DNA from: Euglena gracilis
Lineage: Eukaryota; Euglenida; Euglenophyceae; Euglenales
DNA length: 64,000 bases
NCBI GenBank assembly: GCA_039621445.1
Contig: CP154956.1
Span: forward strand, 87,302,482-87,366,481
Direction: 5' to 3'
A model generated the notes under the pieces. The model had not been told where the DNA came from, did not search any database, and was given only the letters and a program-made list of their open reading frames with translations. Below, in pieces: positions 24,562-36,500 of this stretch (its first letter is position 1; each line of letters starts with the position of its first letter). Made by a program: the position numbers and the translations under genes.

Positions 24562-27500
24562 GTCCGGGGGTGTCCGCCGAAAAGGAAGCGGTGCGGCCGG
24601 CTTTTGGGTCCGCAGCCGAGGCAGTTTCATGGAAAGTTGACCAAGTCGCCACTACCTCCCTCCGCCCGGCAATTTCATTCCCTTCACGTGGGTCATAATA
24701 CCTCAAAGCACGTTTATATAGTTCCAAAATTGAAAAAAAGTAATACATCAAAAATTTCGAGAAAAATGGTTACGCAGGATGGTTACCCCCCTCCCCCTGC
24801 GCTTGGCCCCCCAGGCGCTTGGCCCCCCTCCTCCTTACATGCAAACTTCGCCCATTGGCATTCGGTCTTTTGCACACGGCCGCCAAAATTCTTAATATGC
24901 AAACTTGGACCCTATGGTTGGCCTCCTGGCTTTACCTTAAATCATGGCCCGGGGCACCCAGGGGGGGGGTAAACGTCGTGGGCAAAGGTCCCTTTCCGTC
25001 TGGTATGTATTTTTATTACCCAGGCGAACGCCTCGGGCAACTGTCTTGGTCCCCCAAATAACATCCCTCTTCTTTTGCATGTCCAAAGTTGTTTTTTGTA
25101 TAGATTAAAATCACATGTATCAGTTGCTTTTTTCACCCTCGTACTGACCAATCAGAACTGCAAAGGAATATGTGCAAAATCGGTCTCAAAAATCAAATTA
25201 TGCGCCAAGAATACATTAAACTTGCAAAATATGCGCTAAAGTATGTTGTGTGATTTTCTCATTTTTGGTCGACTTCAGGAGACCCACCCACGAAACCATT
25301 TCAGGCCATTTTGTGCCATTTTGGTGCCATTTTGAGTTTTCAAACATTTTTAACAATTCCTGGCTATGAGTTGGGGTAGAAGAAAAGTGGTTCAGACAAA
25401 ATTAGGCAGAAAATAGCCAATATTTCCAGGTCATTTGAAGGTAACCTCCAGGATTTCTGCCATTTCAAGGAATGATATATTTTTTAATGAGATGAATCAC
25501 AAGTCATAAATTGCTGCATATTGTTATCCCATGTACATGATTTTTTCCTCTTAGAATGTTCTCATCCTTCGCGTTGAGAATTATGTTGTGCTTCGCTTTC
25601 CCAGCGTTCAAAGAGCCAAGAGCAGACTGGTCAAACAGGATGTCATCTGGAGAGATTGGAAGGAAATCCATTTTTATCATTTTTGATGTTTTGCATTTGG
25701 GAAAGGGGGTCCAGCCAGCACCTTTTTTTTTCCAGCCAGGAGCTTGGCCTGGGAAAGATCGAATGCTAAAAGTGTCAGCTAGGGGGGGGGGGTTGGTTCT
25801 TTGTGGGCTATGTGTATATGTGTATATACGCATATATACATAAATACATATATAACTGTATATATGTATATATGTATGTATGTGTGTGTGTGTGATGCAC
25901 CGCCCTCAAAGGAAACATTGGGTTGGTGGCAAATTTGCATGGATGCATGTCCGCTTGTGTTGGTGTACGTTTCTGTGCATGCCTGTATGCCATATTTGGT
26001 TGGTGTGCTCTGTCTGTCCCCTGTTCTTATTGCCCCCCCTCCCCGGTTGATTGCTCTGTTTGACTCAAAGTGGCAAATCCCCCTCCCAGTGCCCGCCTCC
26101 CTTGCACCTCCGCACGCAGTGCCGGTTGGACGGGCTGCGGCCAGGAGTTTTTTTTTTTTAAGACTAGGACCCCTGAGGGAGGAGGGGGGCAGGGTGGGTG
26201 AGTCCGGCCGAGCCCCCTCTGGGGGGGGGGGGTGGGATATACTTTTCGGCGCCGAAGGCGCCGAATTTTTTTGAAAAGGTGCTATTTTTAGCATTTTTTG
26301 TGATTTCGTCATTTTCAGGGAAAATTGAGTGGGTCCCCCGGGACCCCCCCCCCCAGGGGTGGGTGGGCGGGGGACACCCCCCCGGTCTTAAAAAAACCCC
26401 TGGCTGCGGCAGGCGCTGCGAGGCGGCCACGAGGACCACTTCCTGGCCACCGTGCTGCCCTTCATCCAGAGAGAAGCGGTCAGGTCCGCCCCTTCCCACC
26501 CAAGCTATGGGTCATTGCTTTCTGCTGGCAGCGAAATGGCCCACATTGGCAAAAAAAATCAATACATGCCAATACGAATGCTTCCATTTTTTTCGTCCTC
26601 ATCAACTTGGATGCTCTCATTGTACCTTCAAACTGGCTCAACTGAAAGCATGTTCGAAAAATGGTCAGGTGCGTGTGTCGGATATGATCATGTGTCGGAT
26701 ATGGTGAACGATGGAAATTGACAGTGTTCGGGTGAATGAAATTTACGACCAAGTGCAGAACGCTCCTGAGGGTCTCAGGGGCATTTGGGAGTGATAAATG
26801 GAATAAACATGAACTGGATGAAAGGACAACAAATGGGGGCCATGCAGTTGCTGCATATTTTTATCTCCAGTTTGAATAATCACGCAACATTTTTTGGCAC
26901 TCCTCCCCAAAAGTAGCCACTCTGATAACGAAAAAAAAAGTATTGCGAAATCAGAAGGGGGTTCTGCATTTGGTTGCCAAATCAAAGACCCCAGGTGGGG
27001 GTTCCAACCCCCCAAATAAATAATGAATGAATGAATGAATGAATGAATAAATAAATAAGTAAATAAGTAAGTAAGTAAGAAAGTAAGTAAATTAATAAAT
27101 AAAAAACACCACCCAAAATAGGACCCCCCAAATAAGACCCCCTTCGGGATTTTTGGGGAAAATCCCAAAAGCACACTCCCCCTAATACTGTCAAAATGCT
27201 CCCAAAATGGGTGATTTTTGACATTTTTCAATTTTTTCACCCATGTGTTAAAATTGGCATTTTTTTGAGAATTTTGTCTGGGGGGGAGTTATTTTCCAAC
27301 CTTGTCCATTTCTTTTCTTCCCAACTGATTGCAAATTGTTGTTTTTTTTTGATGAAGTGCACCAGCAGAAACGTCCCTCCAAAAGCTCAGGTTGTCATTG
27401 TGTGTACCAGGCCAGGATTTCCAATGCACCTGAAAAGCCACTTCCCGACCCCCCCCCCCCGGAGTTCTGAGTCTCCCCTGTCTGGGCAAATTCATCTTTT

Positions 27501-30500
27501 GCGCCTTGCACTCCTATGGAAATGGGGGTTTCAATGTGTTTTTTTCCCTCATTTTGTTCAATGAATTCCAGAGGCGCCATTTTTGGAAGGTATTTGGACT
27601 TGACAAAGTTTTCCACGCTTTGCACCGTTCGCCAGAAAAGAACTTTTCATGAGCTCTTGCCCCCCCCCCCCCCAATTGGATGCGCTAAAGTTTCAATTCG
27701 CCAATTGGCCAATTTTGGACTAGCTCCGGGGGCAGGGTTCAATAAGGAGGGTGCACAAGGTACAGGAAGGGGGGTGTCCCCTCACATCGACCCTGCCAGG
27801 GGGGTGGGGGCACAGGAGACCCCCCCAACTAAAGTAGAGTATGTGCCTGGTGGGCACTTGGTGGCCAGCGCAGCCAACGAGTCCTGCCAGGCTCCGGCCA
27901 CCTCCACACACACAGACAAACGGGGCCAGAGGCGAAAAACAGCGCCGGGGCAGAAGAAGGGATAAGAGGTACCAAACAAACAGCCACAGTGTGCACAGGG
28001 GGGGCACACCTCAATATCTTTATCATTTTATTATTTATTTTATTATTATTTTATTATTTTAATCTTATTTTATTATTTATTTAATAATTTATTATTAAAT
28101 GAAATCAAATTTGTTTAAATTAAATTATTATTTATTTTAATTTATTAATTTTGCTATTTTATTATTTTGTTGGTTCATTGTTTATCACATCGGGGGGCGA
28201 TGGCTGCGCGCGAGGCCGTCTCCCGTTGCCCCCCAACAGCCTCCCCGAGCGGCTCGGGGGTCAGCGCATCCCAGTCCTGGGGCCTGGCAGCCGGCCTCCG
28301 CTGCGCCTGCCCCGCCCGCTGGTGAGCAGCCTGCTGGCCTGTGCCAAGGCCGGGGCTTCGATGCCCAGCGTAAAGATTCACTTAACACCTGTGTGACCCC
28401 TCCCCCCCCCGGGTTTTAGAGAGTGGGTGGGTGGGTTGGGGGCCTGGGGTTCGTTGGTGGGGATCAGGGGTTTTTTAGTCCTGGACACCCAGGGGGGGGG
28501 TCCGTCGAGCCCCCCCCCCTCGGGGGGGGGGTCCCCCAGAGGGGACTGGGATATGCTTTTCAGCGCCGAAGCGCCGAAAATTTTTGAAACGGCGCTATTT
28601 TTGGAATTTTTCGCGATTTTTGAGTGCCCCCGGGAAGCTGACTTTAAGGGGCCCCCCCCTGGGGGTGGGTGGGGAAGGGGGGGTCCCCCGGTCTTAAGAA
28701 AAAACCCCTGGTGGGGGTGGGGTGTGCCATGGGTCAGGTTTTTTGCCCGCCGATGCCGGGGCAGAAAAATTTTTTCAGGGGTTTCGGCCGATTTTGGCTG
28801 GTTTTTTTGGTGGGTGGGTGTGTGGTTGACCCCCGGGGGGGGTTGGGTGGGTGGTTTTTTGAAAAAACGTGGGTGGGTGGGTTTGGGCCCAGGAAAAATT
28901 GCCCTCCAGGGGGGTCACGAAGTGAATCTACAGCCCAGAGCCGCATGCGGCACACGGCGCGGGTTTTTTTTTGGGGGAGACCCACACACGTGTCAAGTGT
29001 ACCACCAACGTTTCTCCGTCTCACACCAACTGCTCGGAGAAATGCTCGGGGGGCTTGCCATGTCAGGCTTCTCGTTCTTTTCTTTTCAACTCTGAAGGCC
29101 CCCCCCCCCCTGTACGTTGTTGGGGTCAGGGGCTGCCCAGGAGGTCCCACACCAGAGGTCTGGTCCAACTGAATTTCTCGGTTTCTTTGACCTGCCCCTG
29201 GGGATGCCATGCTGGGCTGTGGGTGGGGAACCCTATATCAGGGGGGGAAACCCACATGCAGGCACATTTATACATATACACATGTATATGGATGTGTGCA
29301 TGTATGTATATAGATATAGATATAGATATATAGATATATATATATATATATGTATACATATGTATATGTATATGTGTACACACATGTATGCATGTGTACA
29401 CACATATATACATATGTACACACATTTATACATATGGGGCAGCCACATGGGAGGTCCCATTTCTTCATGACGCTCTCCCTGGCATCCCGATCCAGCAAGG
29501 ACCCCACTGACCCACACCCAGTGAACCCCACATGGAATGTTTCTTTGTCTCCAATCCAGCCGAGGTCGAGGTCGGCACATGTTCATGCTTTGTTGGACCC
29601 CAGCCTTACAATGCCTTCTTCAGTCTGTATAGTAATAATCGAGTCGGCGACCAACTGCGCGAGTTGATGCCAGAAATCAACATGAAAATCCTGCTCAACC
29701 ACTGCCCGGAGGTAACCTGCCCCGCTCCTTCGTTGTGTATTTCCCCACTCCTGATGTTGTGGCTTTTGTGCAATTGACAGGATAATTTTGGTATAATTAT
29801 CAACCCTGGATTTATTTATTATGACACGTGTATATTATGTGTAACCCATCTCCCCATTTAAGTGTGCAGTGCCCAAATGGTGGGCAGTGCCCAAATAAGT
29901 GTCACACCCCTTCGAGGATCCGAGAGTGATTTCCAAAAAAGTGCGCACACCCAAAATAGCCATTTTCCATTGAACCGCTTTCGGGTGGTGCCTCCATAAG
30001 TGTCACACCCCCGAGGGTCCGAAATTTCGGTCCGATAATGTGCGCACCCTGTGCACTCAAATGGGGGGGGGGGTAGTTTTATTTCCAATTCAATTATCAA
30101 TTAATGAGATTGTATTATGAATGCCGAACACAAATGATTTATTTTGGCTTGGTCCCGAGTGTCGCTGTCAAGCACCTGCCAGGAACAAGTCCTGAATAAT
30201 CCTCAATAGGTATCTTGACCTTCTGGAAGTGGTTTCGGACATATCCCAACAAATTGACAAATATCAACAACCACTAACAACGCCGTCAGATTTTGCATTG
30301 TTGGGCTGCCATCTCCCGCACAGCACGTCCGCTTCGTGCTGAATTATTTCGACCGCATCGCAGCCCACCCCCCCAAGGGGACCGTGCCCAGGCGGTGAGC
30401 TGTTTCCCGTTGCGCTGGTTGGCGGCTGTGCCTCCTGGATTTGGCCTTGTCCTCCGTTGTTACGAACCTTCACGCCCACGGCCGACATTCGGCGAGTGTG

Positions 30501-33500
30501 CCTAAACGTTTGCGACCCGCATAATTTTCTTTCAGTGCCCACACGTGATCCACGAAAGAATTCACGTTCAGTGGTGAGGCTCAAGGTGCTTACATGTCCT
30601 CGCTCCACGCAAGGAATTCGGATGGGGAGATAATCAGCAGAGTGGTCCCGGCGCCGCAAGTGCCAGACAAATCTTTTTATCTCTGTGAATCGCTCCACAC
30701 ATGTAGTAGATTCCCCAAGTGATTTGAAGGTGGACAGGAGCTCGTTTTCGAAGCCAGACGGAGTGCTAAAATATCCTCCCGGGGCTCAGGGGCCAGGGTT
30801 TTTTTTTTTTCAGTCTTGGACTCTGGGAGGAGGGGGGGGGGTGGGTGGGTGGCCGAGCCGAGTCCCCCCCCCCCAGGGGGGAACCCCTGACCAGGGGGTG
30901 GTCGTGCGCACCCCCTTACCTGCAGTCCCTGACCGGGGGTGGTCGTGGACAGGGAGGGGGGGTGATTGGGAGGATCTTTTTCATCCTTCTCCTTCCAAAG
31001 TTATTTAGGCGCGAGGGAATTCCTGGGGTACATGTTTCGGCGTCGAAGGCGCCGAAAATTTTTGAACAAGGTGCCATTTTAGCATCTTTCGTGATTTTTG
31101 GCCATTTTGGGGGAAAAGTCTGTGGGTCCCCTGGGACCCCCCCCCCCCCGGAACCCCCTCCCCCCCCCCGGTCTTAAAAAAAAATTCCTGGTCAGGGCCA
31201 AACCAGCCAATTGGGGGGGGGTGGCTTGCCACTAAACGCTCACGTGGCACGGACAGCCGGGGCGGACCCCATGGCCCAGTGCCTGGCCCAGACCATCACC
31301 CGCAGGGCGCTCCACCCCGTGCTCACCCTGAACGAGTGGCTGGCCGCGCCGGTGCCCCTCAGCAAGGTGACCCCCAGGCCCCGGCAACAGCCCCAGTGAT
31401 GGGCCCCTCTCTTTCCACTGTGGATGACGGTGCCTCTCCATAAAACAAGTGCGTGATTTTTTTACGCGCTGGAAAAGAACATTGGGATGGTTTTATGAAT
31501 GGGCTGCGCAATTTATGTTCCAAGATGCAACGGAAACCCTGAGGTGTGCCGAGACTGCACCTTCGCCCAACTGGACAGCGTGGAGTGTGCTTTTTTTTGT
31601 GGAAAGTCCCCTCCCCCGCGAAGTGGGGCCACCTGGAGATGAAAAACCTTAGAGGGGAAAAACGTCGGGGTGTGTTTCACGGCGAATTTATTTTACTGAA
31701 TTTCATCATTGCTTGCAGGATTCTCTCACGCCAAGGATCTTCCCCTTCAGCACTTAACGCTGAATTCCCGCCATGAAAACTGTGTGCCGACCAATTTATT
31801 CTCAGGATATGATGCGGGAAAAAAGAGAAGAAACACTAACTAAATGGGGGTGGGGCCGAGGGGAAGAGGCCACCAAAACGGCCAAGGAGCAGCGTTGCGG
31901 TGGAATGCGATGTGGGGCGCATGTGCAATTATGTGCCGCTGGCCCATGTGCACACCGCATCTTCTTTGCAGGGCATTTTTTAGGGGGTTTTGTCAACTTT
32001 CATGGGTCCGCAGAGCATTCCCCGCTGTCTGTTAATTGAACTGGCCGCATTCTGGCGCTTTTCCCCGGGGTCTGCCAGCGGTGCACCTGGACGGCGGCAT
32101 CGAGGACGCCCATGGCATGCTGGAGGCCGGTGCTGCCCTCGAGCCTTGTTACCGTGAGTGCATTTTCTGTTGAGTGATCGATCGTTTGCCATCCTATTCA
32201 AGCGTTCTCGCCGCAAATGGACACGCGTACATGTATCGGAATAATATGTTGTGTTTTTTTATGCATCGTGTGCATCATAAGCGTACATTGTGCGATATTG
32301 ATTATCATTATTGTTCATCTCAGAGAATCTATATGCCCGTATTCCCTTGCTTCACCCAGCTCTGAAGAATTTGACTGAACTTTGATTCTGGTTCAAATGA
32401 TTTTGAAGTCAAGAGGGGTTAAAATAGAAGAAATCCTTCACACACATTCCTTTTTTTTGTGTGTGCCAGTAGTGGCCCGCCTCTGTTTTTTTTGTTATTA
32501 TGATTTTCACCTTTCCTTGCCCTCACAGATTTCGCCAACATGTACCTTGGTGGCGGTGTCCTGAATGGTATCCGGGATGGCACCCCCTCCCCACTGTTGC
32601 TGCCATGGCTGTGGTTGGGTTCCGCGGATACCACGAGCCCACAACGTGCCTGGTGCACAACAAACACATGTTGCAGAGATGCAAGGGGTGTGCCATCGAG
32701 GACTGCAAAGAAGAGTGTCAAAGTAGCGAGGACGCCAAAAGTGCCCCAACAGCCAAAAATATTCAGGAATCACCCCAAAACGACCAAGAATGACTGCAGT
32801 TTGCCAAACTGACCTAAAATTGTGACGATTTAAGCCAAAATGGCTCGAGCGAATGAAATTAACCTCCTCAGCATTGTTTTTCTTCAGGAAAGGATTTTTT
32901 TTGCAAAATTTTTGCAAATCTTTCACAAAGTTTGCAACGTTCAATTTTGTTGTATGTGTGTGTGTGTTGTTGTTGTTGTTGTTCTGTGACAGATAAATGG
33001 AAGACCAGACCTTTTTTCAGAACACGAAAAATATCAGAACCTTTGAGTAATCGTGAATGGGAATCAAGGCCATCAGCACAAATTTGTGTCAAAACCCTGC
33101 ATGCACAGGCTCCCCTGCGTGAGACATCGGGCCCATTCATAGTTGAATTATGCGGCACCCATGAACGAACCCCAATTTCTCATTATGGCAGCTGTGATTG
33201 GCATTGGGCGTTCACTGGTGCATCATGTGCCACCCTTGAACAGAATTTCACCCCCCAAAAAGACAATTTCTCAAGGCAGCTTATTTTCTGTGGTGAAATG
33301 GAAGTTATTGTGAAATCATTATTTTAGAGATGTCACAGAGGAAGAGGTCATTAGGCTCTCCATGTGTTCAATTACCCGAGTGTGCCTTGTAAGCTCAGTC
33401 TTAATCTTGCTTCCCATAAAAATTGTTGGAAAGACGTAGCAGGCAATAGCAAGACCTGGGCTTTTGCTCTAAACCAGGTGTCCCAACCCAAAACATCAGG

Positions 33501-36500
33501 AAGTAGCCTCACCGTGAAGGTTGAGCTCTCAGCACAAAGCAGCTATCGTTTTTGTTCTCGTCGGGCGACGCCACCAGGGTTTATTCCCCGCGGTGTCTGC
33601 TCCGAGGGCGGCTGTGTCCAAGAAGAGATCCGGTTCCTGCTGTCGCCGGAGTGCATCGTCGGGATGCTGATGTGCCCACGGATGGAGCCCACAGAGGCCA
33701 TCCTGATCGAGGGGGTGGAGCGCTTCAGTCGGCACTCAGGGTTCCCCACCTTCCCCATTAACATCCACAACTTGCATCCATAAGCTTTCGCTTCATTTTT
33801 GCTTTTACCTTTTGCTTCATTTTTTCTTTTTGTTTTATTTGATTTCCCCTTTTGTTTTCTTTTTCTTTTCTTTCTTCTGCAAATAGGTTCTCCCACTACA
33901 ACATATCGCTCTCTTTGTGCCCACCTGTAGGTACATATGGTCTCTTGCTTTCAAAGAATCCTGCCCATCCCACGGCCCAGACTGTCTGGCTGCAAGGTGT
34001 TGTTTTAATTGTGAAGACCCCGGTGAATCTGGGACTAACAACCCCTCCGGGGGGGGGTTCCCTCGCCAGGGTCTTGGTATGGCGCAGTTGGAAACACTCC
34101 TGCTTAGAGTGTCTGTTGCTAAGTCTTTCGCAGTCTGTCATGCGTGGATAAAACGGAGTATCATGGTGCCTGTCCCATCACCCAAAAGATCCAAAGACAA
34201 TACCAAAATTTGTACCACAATGCCATTGTTAATTCAACTTCGCGATGACATGTATTTTTTCCCAACACTGGGAGAAAAAGAGGTTGTGTCCCCCTTTTGC
34301 ATCGGAAAGACCAAACCGGGGGATGACCCCACGAGGACCCCAACAAGGATGAGGACGGCCAGCCACTGACCTGCATCGTCGCCTTCGACGCCCTCGACTT
34401 CCGGCCGATGCCTCACGCCATTCCCGCCCAGTATTCCTCGTCGCTGAAGCTGCGGGAGCTCACCAAGGCCCATGCCGCATTCGAGCCTTTTCAGGGTATT
34501 GCCCTCCTGAATGATCGAGCTCCTTTTTTGCCAGTGTCATTTCTATCCAATGCAGTTTGGTGGTGTTGTGGTGCAGAGCGTTTTTTTGACAAAATTGATG
34601 GTCCATCTCATGAATTTCCCAAACTTGCCACCCGCATCTTTGTAAATATGTTCCATATATTATATATTATGTATATTACATATTAAATAAAAATCATATA
34701 TTATGTATTGTATACTAGATATTATATCATTATCAGACCATTGCTTAACACCTGTCCCACCCCACCCCCCGGGGGGGGGTGACTGACTGGTTTTTTCAGA
34801 GTGACTGACTGGTTCTTTGGCCGTGACCCCCCCCCCCCCGGGGTGGGGGCGGTCAGAAAACACCCAAAAATGGCTTAGTGGCCAACCGGGGCCCAAGGGG
34901 ACGGAGAAAATTTTGGTCAAAAACTGCCTTGAAAGGCCAAAAAGTGACTGGTTTTCCTGAGTGGCCGACCCCCCCCCCCGGGGGTAAAGTGACTGACTGG
35001 CTTGGCCGAAAAAAGTGACTGACTAGTTTTTTTCGGAGTGGAAAGTGACCCCCCCTCCCCCCCGGGGGTCGCTCAGCAATGGTGTGATAATTATGTTGTT
35101 ATATTTTTATTATTATATAACTATACATCTATGCATCTGCATACATACATACTTCTATACATACATACATACATACATACATACATACATACATACATAC
35201 GTACATACATACATACATACGTACATACATACATACATACATACATACATACATACAGACATACATACATACATACATACATACATACATACATACATAC
35301 ATACATACATACATACATACATACATACATACATACATACATACATACATACATACATACCATACATACATACATACATACATACATACATACATACATA
35401 CATACATACATACATACATACATACATACATACATACATACATACATACATACATACATACAGACATACATACATACATACATACATACATACATACATA
35501 CATACATACAGACATACATACATACATACATACATACATACATACATACATACATACATACATACATACATACATACATACATACACACATACATACATA
35601 CACACATACATACATACACACATACATACATACACACATACATACATACATACATACATACATACATACATACATACATACATACATACATACATACATA
35701 CATACATACATACATACATACATACATACATACATACATACATACATACATACATACATACATACATACATACATACATACATACATACATACATACATA
35801 CATACATACATGCATGCATACATACATACATACATACATGCAGGCAAACAGACAGACAAACGGATGGACGGACAGATGGACGAACGGACGGACGGACAGA
35901 GCAGGGCAGAACGGAAATCGGCCAAACAGCCAGGGTGGTGGGTGGGGGGCAGGGTTGGATGGGAAGCCCTTCGGTATTGAGGTAGGTGGTAGGAGGGGTG
36001 GTCCCGACCACCCCCCCCCCCCTGGGGGGTAAGGTGGTAGGGGGGGGGGGTCGCTGAGCTCTTATCCGTGTTATAATGATACTGCAATGTGTTGTCAGTT
36101 GAGATAAATGGCCCAGTTGAATTAACACAGCAACCAGCGACCAAGGATTCCCCTGGTTTGGAAATATTGCAGGTTCGCTGCCAAAGATAAATATCAAAAT
36201 TACCCGACAAATGAGCAAATGCAAGCTCAGATATCAACTCCGAAGGCTTCTTCCTTTCCAGAATTTCCAACACGGCAAATTGGATAGTACCGCATCGGCG
36301 GCACAAGATACTTCAGGGGAGGTTCTTTTGGGAAAAAATGCTGTATTTAGAGCTGACAGCAGAGTCTCTTCTGCTCCGTGGATTACCTTTCGGTCACATA
36401 TTGAAAATTGGAAAGCTCCTGGACCTTTTTGGCTGTGGTGGGGGAAAACAATTTTTTCGTTGTTTTGTGAGAAAGACACAGCACATTGCGGCTCTTCCTC

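Larger units (their letters stand above)
28343..29612 (+). other. Nonconventional PARG intron with complementary AAG/CTT in place of CAG/CTG
   Basis: Starts GCCAAGGCCGGGG and ends CCCCAGCCTTACAAT. The ends pair as AAGGCYGGGG. Direct repeat TGCC at the junction. AAG lies at +4 to +6 and CTT at -8 to -6, the same geometry as the CAG/CTG introns but with another complementary pair. Removing it joins LLAC to AFFSLY, the expected PARG LLxxAFF motif. The intron hosts two nested elements (28370-28933 and 28465-28711) and a CATA/TA microsatellite at 29260-29430. Confidence 0.75.

Noticed and set aside
24356-24751. Minus-strand Ala/Arg-rich frames over PARG exon 1
   Set aside because: Antisense shadows of the GC3-rich plus exon.
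31367-32078. GT-AG version of the exon 6-7 intron
   Set aside because: It leaves phase 0 against two leftover bases, breaking the frame before GGIED.
33364-33783. 139-codon open frame taken as one PARG exon
   Set aside because: Only the part after 33605 is family-like. The upstream part adds ten or more residues between GGG and QEE, outside the family spacing.
33887-33926. Small exon FSHYNISLSLCPP between PARG exons 9 and 10
   Set aside because: Good acceptor and donor, but it needs a poor donor at 33741 and loses the HED continuity. The direct FPINIH-EDPNK join fits the family better; kept only as an alternative.
35038-36306. Open frames of 236-383 codons on both strands (HTYI, VCMY repeats)
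   Set aside because: They are translations of the (ACAT)n microsatellite; the period of 4 leaves several frames open by chance.
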